Of a DNA stretch of 64,000 nucleotides, positions 1 through 12,748 are shown piece by piece. Each line of letters begins with the position of its first letter. Position 1 is the stretch's first letter. The stretch lies in NCBI RefSeq assembly GCF_001649575.2, contig NC_051443.1, positions 4,381,876 through 4,445,875 of the forward strand, in the 5' to 3' direction. The notes beneath the pieces were generated by a model. That model saw only the letters and a program-made list of their open reading frames with translations, was not told the DNA's origin and ran no database searches. This DNA is from Kryptolebias marmoratus (Eukaryota; Chordata; Actinopteri; Cyprinodontiformes; Rivulidae). The position numbers and the translations under genes are program-made.

Positions 1-2894
1 AAACATGTGAGGAGAGCTGCAGACGAGGGACAATCCAGAAATGGTCATGAATGTCAGTTTATAAGCTATCAAAGTTCTCAAATAAAGCACCTTTTGATAA
101 TGTCAATGTTTGTTGGTAATTATCTTACAAAACTAGTAAGTATTTTTGGTTTATATATTAAAAGTTATGGTTTTTTATTGATTTTAGTAAAAAAAAAAAA
201 TCTCAACTTTTCATTGCAACTTTTAGGAAAATGCCCCGCGAAATCAGGCATTTTAGCCCGCAACAATCACAAAAAATGCCCACGAAATCCTGGAGGGAGT
301 GATTAGGATTCTCTAAATAATATTTTTGAAACCTTGAGTAGAGCAAAACCTTTTTTTTAATAATTTTATTGACCTGTCAACACTAAGGCAAACTTTACAG
401 AAAAAGATCAAAAGTACACATCAAATATGAGTACTGAAAAATGTGGGAAATGAGAATAAAACCCAACATTCGTGTATCAATAATTCACCCTGAATTCTTT
501 AAACACTATCAGGAAATGATTTCTCTCTATCTCTCAGTGGATATTGTGCCTGAAGCATTCATTATGTCCACAGATTTAAACTAGGACGACTCCCTATCAA
601 AAGTAGTTTAATGTGAAACAAACAAGAAGTTTCACTTCGTCATCAGGTTACAAAAAGGATTTTGTTTTTGCTGTTGTAGTTGTCATCCTGGTCTTTTTCT
701 TCTTGCATTTACAGTGTGGAGCATCTGCTTCACCTCTTGTTTTCCTATATTTGGTGTACTTCCACATACAAGCCTGGCATGGATACTGCAGTGTTTTGAG
801 TCGTTTTCTGTGTTTCTGTGTAGATAAAAACATTTCTAAAACCAGATCTGTGCTTAAGAAGAAAATTTAGCATTCCTATTTAGATGGGCCTTAGTTTAGG
901 AAACACAAACTGACCACTAAGTAGGTGTTTTTCACATGCAAATTAACAACATATTGCCTTTTATTTAAACATTACTAAGAACTTATTAAATATTTATTCT
1001 GAATGACCTCCTTTTACAATTAATAGACTAATAATGATGAATTTGAAATAACTTACTAATTTTGGGATTTTTGGAGCTGTTTATACTAAGCTGTTTCTCA
1101 GTGAAACTTTAACATTTATGTTCAGCTGTTCTTTTACACAACAGCAGTCGATTCTCTGACACTGAAACTTTTTAAAACCAGGTCTAAGAGTGGAACTTTT
1201 TGGACTCTGTAAAATATGGTTTGTGCTCATTTCTGTTAAACTCATTACAGCTTTATAACGTGTTTTATTCAAAGGAATCTCACAAAGGTGCAAACAGTTA
1301 AAGCTTGTATAAATGCTAAATGGTAATGCAGTTCAAACTGTAAAATATAATCAAACTTTGATACTTTGATTGCTAAAAAATGAGGTTATGCTTGGTCAAT
1401 GATAAAATATATAAACAAACTTTGATATCGCTAAAATTATTTGATTGCTGAAATGAGGTTACGCTTAGCTTATGATAAAACAATTACAAAGAACAGTTGT
1501 GTAAGTGGAGTGATGGAGGCTGAAGGTTCCAGGGCATCATGATATGATAAGCTGCTGCAGCTAATAGTGTGCAAAAAAACTGGTCTTGGGCACAGTTTAT
1601 AGTATAAAAAAAATTGGAAGGGGGAATTACTTTAGACACAACTGGGAACAGGTTGCTGTTTCTTCTTGTTGGTGAGTTGTTGTCTCCATTCAGCTGAATG
1701 TTTAAATAAATGTATGATTGGGAATTAAACCTCTGGTCTGGACTCGTTTTGTGTGACCATCTTTTCGGCAACATCGAAGATCCGGTGAGAGAAACTAAAT
1801 GGTCAGGTGAGATTCCTCTGAAAGGAGTGAATACTAAAAACTTGGTTTTCTCAACAACTCCCAGTTACATTTTAAAAGAACCCGCAACATGTGAAATTGC
1901 ACATGCGCATTACAGACGACTGTAGTCATTAGCTGTTTTGCACATGCTTGAGAACATCAACAACAACATTAATAGAGGATTTTGGATGTAACTTTTTACA
2001 TGCTGAAGAAACTAGTGTCTATTCGCATGTAAGTGCTAACTAGTGGCTTGACATGGATACTACAGCGGGTTCAGTGAGCACAGCAACACTCTGTAAACGT
2101 CTAACTTTTGTAAAGTTAACATCTGAAAATCCTTAACGTTTCCAAAAGATTGGCCTCATGTAAACAAGGCCTTTGTCTGTAAATAATAAACAAAGAGGCT
2201 GTCACTTACTAACTATAAGCCTAATAGGCTCTCCTTAATATGTACCTTATAGGGAAGAAATGCAATAAGAATAGTTTTTCTGTCCTAATAACACCTAAAA
2301 AGAATATTACCTATTTTTTTTGTAAAAAATGCCCAACTACAAGTGCTAAAAAGGCCCAAACAATAGTGGATTTGTTTTTTATTACACAAAACACGTTTCC
2401 TATTCTGAAGTGAGGTTTTGCTGAAAGATAATTCATTAGTAGTTTTAATTAGATACCCACTTATTTAAAATATAAAAAAAGTTTGTGTATTATGGTCCCA
2501 TACAATTTCTTTGGTATTAATACACAATTATGTTATAGTAATTCCAGTTCTAAAATGTTGAAAGGTCTAAATTATCTTCAATAATAATAATGAAAAAAAT
2601 CCTAGCTGGGCAACTACATATAGGCATCAAAATAAAGTTTGGGCCACTTTCACCTGCAGTGTGAACATAGCCTTAGTTACTTTTCTAGCAGTCTCTTCAG
2701 CAGTGGACAAAAGACAAGAGGATTTTTCTTTGTCTATCGAGCTCAAATTAAATTATATTAAATTAAATTATTAAAAAATGTATAAAATTATAAAAAATAT
2801 ATGTATAATTATAAAAAGCCTCATAATTTAATATGCAATTACAAAATAAAACATGTCCACACATGATCTTTAAAACACTTAGAAAGTGTCACCA
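1..2894. other. AT-rich intergenic stretch, no gene seen
   Basis: I see no coding exon, RNA gene or complete mobile element here. The DNA is AT-rich with short homopolymer runs. The part around 690-865 resembles 58525-58745 (shared phrases such as gagcatctgct, ggcatgg and aaaacatttctaaa), so it is probably a dispersed repeat of unknown class. Short open frames have no recognisable protein similarity. Confidence 0.6.
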
Positions 2895-3500
2895 TGTCAC
2901 ACCCTCCATGTCCAAGTCTCAGTATTTTTCCACAGTCTCGTTGTTCATGCCACGCCCCTGGGTTCCAAGCCACAGCAATCAGAGCAATCACCTCCACCTG
3001 TTCATGCCACTACATAAGCTCACCTTCCACGCTCATACAATGCCAGATTATTGAACGGTTAACCCCAAGTAAATGTCCAGCACTTTATCACAGTCCATGC
3101 CTGCCTTCATGATCACGAACCCTTGCCTGACTCTCGATTCTCACTCCTTGCCTGACACCTTCACAGACTCTGACCCTTGGAAACCGACCTCGCCTCCCCA
3201 CACTGGACTATGCCTACTGGTTTGTACCTTTTTGGATTTGACTGTTCACTTCTGACCTCCTGGCTCTGACCTCTCGCCTGTCCCTGGACTCTCTCTCTAG
3301 CCTAAGCCCTTCACTGAAAGTCTCTGCCCCTCTCTACTCACAGCCCTCGGCGGTCTTACCTGCCCCAAGCTTTGCCCTGCTCCACGAAGAGAGTGCAGTT
3401 CAGGGAACTAGTGTTCCTGTTAGCGTAGCGGCTTTAATAAACATTTTAAAACTTTGCCTTTGTCTGCCTGAACTGAATCCGGTTTCACCGAGCCTTGTCA
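2895..3500 (+). mobile_element. LTR-like element (probable gypsy-type solo LTR)
   Basis: The segment begins TGTCACACCC and ends CTTGTCA. It is pyrimidine-rich, has a TATA-like tacataag near 3012, and an AATAAA signal near 3435 followed by a short U5-like tail. This layout matches fish Ty3/gypsy LTRs. I could not find a matching target-site duplication, so the 5' boundary is uncertain and the element may be truncated. No internal coding region is attached. Confidence 0.45.
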
Positions 3501-4493
3501 TTGAGATTAAATTGTACTTAAAAGACAGACCATCTCATGGTGCTCAGCTTGTTCTATCACAATAACATGTTGAGCAAACCACAAAGTAGCTCGTAGAAAA
3601 ACTTTTAAATGACCTCCTGTTCTGGATTTTAATTACAGTTCATGCATTACTTTTTAGTATAGTAGTAGAATAGTGGAAGGTATAAACATATGTCAGACTT
3701 CCATTAAAACGAAGCTCATGTGTGGTTAGAGTTGGTCGGTTACTGACTCACCCAAGTTAATGATCTGTGAGTTAGCGGACTTGCTGAAAAAAACCAGCTG
3801 AAATGATGTGGACTCAGATGAGTCGGGTTAAAAACTCACTGGTAAAACAGCAAATTCAGGTAAGCTGTACATACATGTTTAGGTGCACAACATACATACA
3901 TTTAACATAAGCTAACATTTTGTTGACATATATACTAATTATGAGTTTTCAGAATCACAGAGGTCAACATCTTTGAGTCTGATTAGATCACCATGATAAC
4001 AGAGACTGAACTCATCATCTGCTGCTCCAGAGCTGGTGATGAGTTCAGTTCCAGCTTAAACTATCAGTAAAAAGCTCTGTGACCTGATTCTTGTCCTAAT
4101 GAGATACTGAATAGAAAAATCAGACTGAAGCAACATTTATGCATCATCATAGTTATATTCCCTGCCGTAAGATTTTAAACAAAAATGTTAATTCAGGGAT
4201 ATACTGTCATTTTATAATTTATTCTAATATAGCTTATGGTTTTTAATTTTAGATAAAATCATTCCATTTGACCACAACTAATTATTTTTTAAATTAACTC
4301 ACATAATTCTCAGCAAGCATGAGAAATATTCTGAAAAACTTCAATCCACTCACTTTGCACCAGAAGCTGCAGTTTAACTACAGTAAAAAAAATTGTGTTC
4401 ATTGTACAAGACATCATTACAGAACCATTATTTAAACTGATCATACAGCCTCTTCAAAATAACTGCTCTATCACTTTAATATTCAGATAGCTG

Positions 4494-4953
4494 TGTCAGA
4501 ATATGGTGTGAGCGTGGCGAACCCAATCCGCAGACTCATCTTTGGAAACAAAAACTGATTTATTTATATAACAAGAAGAAAACAAAAAGCTGACGTGGCA
4601 GCAAAACTTACTATAACAAAAATCCAGATAATAACAAAGGCAAGACGAGGCAAGGAAGAACCGTGGACAAAAAAACAACAACCAACATCTAACAAACAAC
4701 AAACAATGATCCGACGACTAGTGTGGGAAATGACCGGGTATTTGAGTGCTGAGGGTAACGAGGGAAGTGGAAACAGGTGAATGGAAAGGATTACGGACAG
4801 GTGGAGATGGGCGTGGCAAGAAAGGCAAAAGAGTGACAGAGGAGGAGTGAATACTGAGCAGGAAAAAAACACAAACTGAAAGCACAGATTAAAACCCACA
4901 GAAAAACCATAAAGAAAACAAAAACAAAAACAACAAAAATCCAAATCCTCACA
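4494..4953 (-). mobile_element. Solo LTR with 5-bp target duplication
   Basis: This 460-bp segment reads TGTGAGGATT...TTCTGACA on the - strand and is flanked by the perfect direct repeat AGCTG (4489-4493 and 4954-4958). A polyadenylation-type AATAAA lies near its 3' end in that orientation. TG...CA termini plus a 5-bp duplication are diagnostic of an LTR retroelement insertion. No internal region remains, so it is a solo LTR left by LTR-LTR recombination. Confidence 0.8.
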
Positions 4954-4958
4954 AGCTG

Positions 4959-6205
4959 CTGATTTGATGTGACTATTAATAAAAATATTCCTGTTCAAAC
5001 TTTAATGCCTGGTAATTTTGCTAGGACATTGTTTCCCAACTTAAAAAAACAACATTCAACATTCCTGCTATGGAGTGAATAATCTGCTCATGTGTAAATA
5101 CAGCTGGTCTCCTGAGATAAGCAGGATAACTGTAATTACAGTTATAAAATAAAGAAATTATTTTGATTTATTTTTAATAATATTACTTTTCATCAGGCTG
5201 TATGTTTTAATTTGACCAGGTCTTGTCCATTTATTGATTCTCTGACATGTTTTCTGATATGATTTTGGGTGATTCCCTCTGTTTTTGATCAGGTCAGATT
5301 AGAGCATTAACTTAACTAGCTACCAGCCACTCCAGAGCTAGCTAACATTCGCAGTGTCAGCCACTGTCTGTTTGATTAATTGTCGCAAAGCTTCTTATTA
5401 AACTATGAAAGCCTTGCTTTACCTTACAAAACATACAAATGTTTTTTAAACTCATCGCAACATGAAGCTGCAGGTCTGAGACTCTCTGAGCAAACACAGC
5501 TAACAACAGAATGAAGCAGCTTCCTTCCTTTAACTTGGAGCTAGAATGTCTCTTAAACATGGCCAGGAGTACCAGCAGATCATTTCATTATTTGTATGTA
5601 ATAAAATATACTTTATGTTAAAGAGCCTCTAAGCCCATAGGATTTATTTTAAATTCATCCTCTATTTCGAAGTAGTTGAACATGGCATCTTACACTGAAA
5701 GAGTTCATGTGAAGGAAAAAAACAATTTAAGTTGTGCAGGTGTGGTGTGAAGTATTTTCAGACTGTAGGGTCCATGTGTGTCCATTTCTCCTCCATGATG
5801 CGCCAGCCTCCTGTCGCTAACAAACACTTCACAGAACTCTATCAAAGAAAAAAAAAACAGATGAACAGAAGAGCTAAAAGGGAAAACCAAGTGGTGAGGG
5901 CATCAAAGGCCATTTCTCCCCACTGTTTGCACATGCTGCATCGTCCCAGTGGTAACAGCTGACAAGCTCCTCTATAAACAGCCCACTCAGATCCTATCAG
6001 CAGGATATACCCATTCAAAAGCATTTTGCTGCCTGGGCTTTGTTTTGTGAAGAGCTGCAAGAACAGCAGGGCAGTGTGAAGAAAAAGAAGGGTAGGATAA
6101 AAAAATGCAGGAATTACAAAGGTCAGGAACATGAAATGCCCTACTTAGCTTTACCTCTACATTTTGCATGTTCTCCTGATGCATGCATGTGTTATCTCAT
6201 GGTAC
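4959..6205. other. Intergenic stretch, no gene seen
   Basis: AT-rich sequence without convincing exons, RNA genes or recognisable repeats. Short open frames on both strands look like chance. Confidence 0.55.
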
Positions 6206-6209
6206 TCCA

Positions 6210-6385
6210 AAATTTTGCATGTCAGGTTAATTGGTAACTCCAACTGGTCCCTAGGTGGGAGTGGGATCCTGGATAGTTGTTTGTCTCATTTGTCTCTGTG
6301 GTCTGGTGATGGACTTGCAACCCGTCAAGGGTGTACCATGCCTGAAATGGAAAGAACAGGCAAAAAAAGATGGATGGATGGAGTT
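6210..6385 (+). repeat. Common fish interspersed repeat, 3' part
   Basis: Contains the recurrent teleost phrase ggttaattggtaactc, then text matching gatggacttgcaacccgt and a short (ATGG)n tail. A second, longer copy lies at 30395-30710. The family is recognisable from memory as a very common fish repeat, but I cannot assign its class. Confidence 0.6.
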
Positions 6386-6548
6386 AAATCAAGACATCTC
6401 CATACTGCTCAATTTCTAAATTGTTCTTCTGGTGTTAGCATTAGTGCTATTAGTTTCTAACTAGCCATTAGTTTTGTCATTTATAATTTCACAATCATAT
6501 GATTCCAACATGCAGTTCCCAAAACTGTTAATAAGTAATGCAGTGAGT

Positions 6549-7545
6549 CCATCCATCTATCTTCTACCACTTATCCATGGTCGGGTCGTGGAAGCAACAG
6601 GTCCAGGAGAGAAACCCAGACATCCCTCTCCACAGTGTCACTCTCCAGCTCCACCTGGGGGATCCCAAGATGTTCCCAGGCCAGAGAGGATACATAATTC
6701 CTACAGTGAGTTCTGGGTCCCCCCTAAGGTCTCGTCCCAGTGGGACATACCCAAAAAGCCTCCAAAGTGAGACGTCCAGGAGACATCCTAATCAGATGCC
6801 CGAACCGCCTCAACTGACTCCTTTGGATGCAAAGGAGCAGTGGCTCTACTCTGAGCTCCCCCTGGTTGACAGAGCTACCCATCTTATCTCTAAGGCTGAG
6901 CCTGGCCACCTTACAAAGGAAGCTCATTTCAGCTGCCTGTATCTAGGATCTTGTTTGTTTGGTCATGATTCAAACCTCATGACCATAGGTGAGGATTGGA
7001 ATGTAGATGGACCAGTAAATTAAGTTTTGCCTTTTGACCCAACTTTCTATACCATGACCAATCAAAGCAACGCCCTCATTACTGAGGACATGGCTTCAAT
7101 CCATCGATCCATCTCCCGCTCCTTCCTACCATCACTCATGAACAAGACTCCCAGATACTTGGGCTCTTCCACGTGAGGCAGAGACTAATTCCTGACCCAG
7201 AGGGAGCATTCCACCCGATTTCAGTTGAGAACCATGACCTCTGACTTAGAAGAACTGACTCTCATCAAAGCTGCTTTACACTCTACGAACATGCTGTGAA
7301 CATCCCGGTGCATGCTGAAGGTCATGGCCTGAAGACACCAATAGAACCACATCATCCGCAAAAACTAGAGACACGACCCTGAGGTTCCCAAACCAGGAAT
7401 ACTCCTTTCCATGACAGCCAACAGTCCAACCTACACAGAAAATGAGCTTGACTTTGTGCCAAGAATGTGGACACAGGTCCTGCTTTGATTATACAGGGAC
7501 TGGATAGCCCTCAAAAGCAACCCAGGCACCCTGTACTCCTGCAGC
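6549..7545 (-). mobile_element. Decayed LINE, 3' half (Rex3/RTE-like)
   Basis: On the - strand this reads as the reverse-transcriptase C-terminal half and short 3' end of a non-LTR retrotransposon, ending in a GATG-type tail at about 6549. Translated pieces include VPGLLLRAIQSLYNQS and LGTKSSS (7431-7540), and VARLSLRDKMGSS (about 6900), which match other copies in this window at 34506-35227. Frames are broken by many indels, so it is dead. Rex3 is the fish RTE-clade LINE known for (GATG)n tails. The clade call is from memory. Confidence 0.75.
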
Positions 7546-8765
7546 ACTAAGGAATGAGCTGCAGCTGCTGCTGGTAAACTTGCCAGGACTGATAAGGAAG
7601 GTGCAGAGCAGGAGATCGTACACAACCTAGCTTTCGAGTCTTCTAAAATGTTCAGTTTTGTTTGCAATTGTGTGCAACTTTCAACACTGAACTGGAAATG
7701 GTTTTCCAATGGTGGATAAACCAGACTAAAGTGGGACATCATAAGGTCAATATAGTTTCTTAGGGGCTGATAGAGCTAAAAAATAAAACAAAAATGCAGT
7801 GAATATTAAACTACATCTTTTATGACCCTGTGTAAATGGCTGGAAGGTGCCTTGAGTCTAAACAAGTTAAAGTTAGTAGATGGATGCAAACATGACTTTA
7901 AATAATTGATGGTAAATTGATGTGTTCGTTATTTCATTTGCTTTTTGTATTTCTGCTTTATGTTAAAAGAGAGTTCCGGATAAATATTTGCTATCAGCCT
8001 GTGACATGATTTGAGTGAAACAAACCAGATGTCTTCTCAATAAAACAGAATAAAAGTATGTGCTTTGTTTCACCCTGTAAAGTGAGAAGTGTGACTTTAC
8101 ATATCCCTCTCATCAACATCAAAGACAAAGATGGGCTTTCCAGTTTTGAGCACTTGTCCTCGATGTGTCAACAAATTCCTCTTTCGGCTTTATTTTACAT
8201 TCTAACTTCCTCCCGTCTTCATTTCATCTTGGCTTGTGTATTGTCTTTCTTGCCTGAGGACAGATGGCTGAGTGGACAAAAAAATAGTGTCAGAAACAAA
8301 TAAGCATAAAAATCTGGTTTACTCCCTCTATTTCCACTTCTTAATATAGATCTTTCTTAACTTCTTAACTTAACAGATCCAGATATTTATTTCTACTGAT
8401 GCTAATGTGTGTGAGCTTCTTCTACACTTAAAGATCAAAACAGCGGACATGACAAAATGAGTTGCATTCCTGTCAGGTGATGACAGTGATAATCCACAGG
8501 TTGTCTGGACTCAGTTGAGCATAAATGACAAGTTTGAAGTGACATTCTGAGACACATTGGAACATTATTACCTGAAACCCTTCCCATTGCCTCAGGCCCT
8601 GTATTAGAAAAAATATGTGGGTCATGGGTGAAGGCTATAAAGGGTTTTTCACAGCTGCTGCATACACACTCACACAGACACAGCCTGTGCAAAAATCTTT
8701 GAGTGTACAAGTTTATTCCTAACAGACAGACTTAGAGACAACAGGAAGAATACATCACTTTATTA
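7546..8765. other. Intergenic stretch, no gene seen
   Basis: No supported coding exon or classifiable repeat. Lies between two LINE copies. Confidence 0.5.
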
Positions 8766-11705
8766 ATGTGGTGGAGGGGTTTGAGTACTCCTGATTCTGG
8801 GAACTATGTTGTCTGGGGCATAACACCCCTGATCATGTTTTCCATGGCAAACTGGCCTCAGGAGAGGGGTCAAACTAAGACCAATTCAAAAATGCTGATG
8901 AAGAAAAACTTTTATCAGAATACCTTGCCTGGAAAATGGAAACTGGAGCAGTCCCCTGAAGTGGGGGGCCTGGAGGGGAGCCCTGGTGGTTGAACCTTGG
9001 TTCCTGAGACTCGACCGGTCCAAGCACAAAAGAGAGACAGGAAGCCACCTCCATGTAGGCCTACCACCTGCAAGGAGAACTGTTGAGGTTGGGTTCAGTG
9101 CAAGCCAGGTTGCAGGCAACGATGGGTCCCTTGGGATGCCAATTCCTAGTGGCATAAACTTGCTCTAGGGATATGGAACGTCACCTTACTTATGGGTAAG
9201 GAGTCGGATCTTGTATATGAGGTTCAGCAATACCAGCTCCAGCTCCAGAACCCAACTCCTGAAGAGGGGCTGGACTCTTTCCTACTCTTGAAGTGCCCAG
9301 GGAGAGAGTTGTTAGGTGGGTGTGGGATATTCACAAGTGCCTGTGTTAGAGTTTTTCTTGGTGAACAAAGGAATCACCTCTCTGCGACTTTGACCTGCAG
9401 GAAGGAAGGTTCTGAATGTTGTTTGTGCTTATGGACCAAACAGCAGTTCAGATAACCTAGCCTTCTTGGACTCTCTGAATGGTATCCTGGAAGGGCTGCC
9501 ATCTGGGGAATCTGTTGTTCTCCTGGGTGTCTTCAATGCACATGTGGGCAATGACAGAGTTATCTGGAAGGAATGGTCTCCCTGATCTGATTCTAAGTGA
9601 TGCTGTGTTATTGAACTTCTGTGCTAGATATGCCCCTTTTACACAGGCTCTAAAGGTCCCGGCTCCACTCTACTCCGCTTGTTTTGCACTCATTTCCACT
9701 GGCATTTTTTCGAGGCCGGTCCCTGCTTTTTTGGTCCCTGCTTCGGAGTAGGGCCAGCCGGGTCGGCCCTGCTTTGTGGGTGGCGCAAGCTTAGCTCCTG
9801 TTCACTCATTGGTCGTGGGTGTGACCAGATGCAAGCATAAAGAGCGAACAGTAGGAATATAAACAACAGCGTTAGCTTACCCTGCAACGTTTATGCTGTC
9901 TGTCCCCCAGCTTAAGGCGCTGTAAAGCCTGAAACCTACGGCAGATAACAGCTGTCCTACTCCGCGCAATAATCGTGGCATCCAGAGCATTTCTTCCACT
10001 GCGCCTCTCTTCCTGAAGTCTCAGGAGAATGCCCATAAGTTTAAAAAACAGCAACAACACAGGGCCAAAGTTGTCCATAGCGCTTCTGGCGCCAAGTTTT
10101 GGTATCCCCCCCACAACACAAAGAGGCGTTCTTCTGCTACCGACCAAACTGGCCGGTGGAGACGCAATGCATTCTTTATAGAGCCGAGCAGAGTAGAGTA
10201 GAGCAGGACTTCTGAATTAGAGCCCGTGTAAAAGGGGCAATATTGGCTGTCCATAACAAGCAAAATGTTTGAGCATACAGTAGTCCTTAAGTGTATTTCG
10301 TACTAGGTCCACTTAGGCCAAAGGTCGTTGATTGATTTTGTAATGTTGTCCTTAGACTTATGTCTTGAACACTCAGGTGAAGAGATCAGCAGAGCTGTCA
10401 ACTGATTGTTACCCTGTGGTAAGTTGGCTCTGGTGGCAGGGGACACTGTTGGACAGACCTGGTAAACCCAAATGAATAGTGAAGGTGAACTGTGAATGTC
10501 TGGGAGAGCCCCCTGTCCATGAGATCTTCAACTTATATATCTGGGAGAGTTTTTCAGATTTCTTGGGGAGGCCGGGGTCATGGAATCCAAATGGACCACG
10601 TTTAGGGCCTGTCTGGCAGATGCAGCTTCCAGGAGCTGTGGCCCAATTGTCATTGGTGTCTGTCATGGAGGCAACTGTTTGACCCACTAGTGGACACCAG
10701 TGGTGATGGAGGCCGTCACCACTGTCACTGCCACTTATGGGGCTTGGCTGTCGCAGAAGATTCTTAAAGCAGCTCAGTGGTACAGGGTGGCCAGAAAGAC
10801 TACGGCTTCTGTAGTTACAAATGCAAAAACTCCGGCAAAGAGGCCATTGAGGATTTTTGTTTGGTCTTGAGGATGTTCTGGCAAATCATACAGCGATTCA
10901 AAAACAGAAAGTGGCCCCATCTCAGGCCATGCTTGGCTTGGGACTGGGGATATTGTTGAGGAGTGGAAGGAGCACTTCAAGGATCTCCTTAATCTGGCCT
11001 CCATGTCCACTTTTGAGGTTTAGAGTCTGAGGACTCAGAGGAAGACAAGTCAGTTACAATGGCTGAGATTACCAGGGTAGTCATAAACGTCCCTGGTGAC
11101 AGGGCACCAGGAGTGGACAAGATTTGCCTTGAGAAGCTGAAGGCTTGGGATGTTATGGGGCTGTCATGGTTGATACATCTCTTCAATGTCTCATGGAGTA
11201 CAAGAACAACATCTGCAGAGTGAGAAACCAGGAAAGTGGGGCACATTTTTAGAAGGTTGACCAGACAGTGTGTTCCAACTATTGAGTGATTACACTTAGC
11301 CTCCCCAGAAAAGTTTACTTTTTGGTGTTGGAGGGGAGGGTCTGACTCATTGATGAACTTTGATTACAGGAAGAGAAACAATGGACCAGATCTTCACCTT
11401 TGCAGGATGTCGTTGGAGTTTGACTCCCCAGTCTTATGTGTTTTGTATATCTGGATGTATGGGGTGCCAGGGTTGTTCTGAGGGTGCCTACTAGTGACCC
11501 TCAGAGTTATGTTTCTGCTTTGTGTGGATGTTGTGTTTCTGTTGGCGTCTTCATGCAATGACTTGCAACATGCACTTTGATGGTTTGCAGCCGAGTGTGA
11601 AGCAACTGCATCCATAGTTCTTAACCAGAAACAGGTGGAATGCTCCCTCTGGGTCAACCTGTTGCAGCCTGACCATGGATACATGGAAGAAGATTGATGG
11701 ATGGA
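8766..11705 (+). mobile_element. Decayed LINE, near full length (Rex3/RTE-like), split by a MITE
   Basis: The 5' leader starts near 8766. An apurinic-endonuclease-like region follows at about 9180-9630 (readable in broken frames: [27 protein letters not shown]). Linker and reverse-transcriptase pieces run from 10240, including EEWKEHFKDLLNLASMS near 10955. The copy ends in gatggatgg at about 11695. A 609-bp non-autonomous transposon interrupts it at 9631-10239, exactly between the endonuclease segment and its continuation. Much of the reverse-transcriptase core is deleted around 11420-11460. Stops and frameshifts show that it is inactive. Confidence 0.75.
9631..10239. mobile_element. Non-autonomous DNA transposon (MITE-like) nested in a LINE
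   Basis: The ends are inverted repeats: TGCCCCTTTTACAC on the left and its complement GTGTAAAAGGGGCA on the right, extending with mismatches for about 23 bp. The trinucleotide ATA flanks both sides (9628-9630 and 10240-10242), consistent with a 3-bp target duplication as made by PIF/Harbinger elements, although ATA is not their usual TWA. It has no transposase. The host LINE sequence resumes after it. Confidence 0.8.
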
Positions 11706-12004
11706 TAATAGACAGATAGATGCAGTGGGGTTGGATTAGTAAGAATTAAGTGGCAAAGTAAAAGTAAAATTACAGTCAAGAAACACAAAATTATTAAATT
11801 TGTTCTTCAACACACCTTTTACTAAAAAGAAAAAGATGCAAAAGTGAAACCACTAAAATCTATATATTACTTCCTTATGTGTTTTAAACAAAATGAATAC
11901 AAGTTTTGCTGATGAACATACTGTTTTCTTGTACTGAAAATAACATTAGTGTGGAAGATGCTGATGTAAAATAGCAGTTTAATGACCTTATTCTTGAACA
12001 GTTT

Positions 12005-12232
12005 GCCCTTGCAGCTCCGTTTTGCTGACTCTGTGGAGATTTTTAAAAAGCAGCTAAAAACATTTTTATTTTCCTAGGCTTTTATCTCTTGATTTTGATA
12101 TGTTTCTTCTGGTGGTTTTTGTGTCTGGTATGGTTTTTAAGGTTGATTTTGGTTTTTACTGTTTTTATTACTGTACAGTGCTTTGTGATTTTATGTCTGT
12201 GAAAAGCGCTTTATATATATATATATATATAC
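12005..12232 (+). mobile_element. L2-like LINE 3' end with (TA)n tail
   Basis: A short frame reads ADSVEIFKKQLKTFLF, typical of the C-terminus of fish L2/CR1-group LINE ORFs. It is followed by a 3' UTR with cagtgctttgtgattt and gaaaagcgct and a (TA)n run at 12212-12231. Only the last ~220 bp are present, as in 5'-truncated LINE copies. Confidence 0.6.
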
Positions 12233-12648
12233 ACTCCTGATCAAAATCTTAAGACTAGTCAAAAAATTGCAAGAATTTGCATTTTGCACTATTGGATCTT
12301 AAGAAGGTTCTAAGTAGAGCTTCACAATATTAAAAGAAGAAATCAGCGTAAGAGACAAAAACTTTTGAGCGGNAGAATTAATTGAAAACTGCATTTACAC
12401 TCAAACATGATTTTTTCAGCTGATCAAAAGTTTAAGACCATAGCTCAAAAAAACCCGAAAAACCCCCAAAACAGAAATCAAAGTGTCAAAAAAAGGACTC
12501 AGTAATGAGTAGCTCCACCATTCTTGTTGATGATTTCAAACGATCGTTTAGGCATGCTTGATGCCAGTGTTTCCAGGAGACTAGTGGGAACGTTGCTCCA
12601 AGTGTTGAAGATGGCTTCACGAAGGGCATCCACTGTCTGGAACTGATG
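12231..12648 (-). mobile_element. Tc1/mariner-like transposon end with transposase C-terminus
   Basis: The left end begins acactcctgatcaaaatc, a recognisable fish Tc1/mariner terminal sequence. On the - strand, 12648 to 12499 is an open frame ending at a TGA (12499-12501), with DALREAIFNTW followed by VPTSLLETLASSMPKR and FEIINKNGGATHY. This matches the C-terminus of Tc1/Tc3-type transposases. The remainder disappears into the assembly gap at 12649-12748, so its integrity cannot be judged. One ambiguous base lies at 12373. Confidence 0.75.
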
Positions 12649-12748
12649 NNNNNNNNNNNNNNNNNNNNNNNNNNNNNNNNNNNNNNNNNNNNNNNNNNNN
12701 NNNNNNNNNNNNNNNNNNNNNNNNNNNNNNNNNNNNNNNNNNNNNNNN
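12649..12748. other. Assembly gap (100 N)
   Basis: Exactly 100 N, a conventional placeholder for a gap of unknown size, located inside a Tc1-like element. Confidence 0.99.

Noticed and set aside
4564..4998. 144-codon hydrophobic open frame on the - strand
   Set aside because: It lies inside a solo LTR with a perfect target duplication. The pyrimidine-rich LTR explains the Phe/Leu/Ser-rich translation.
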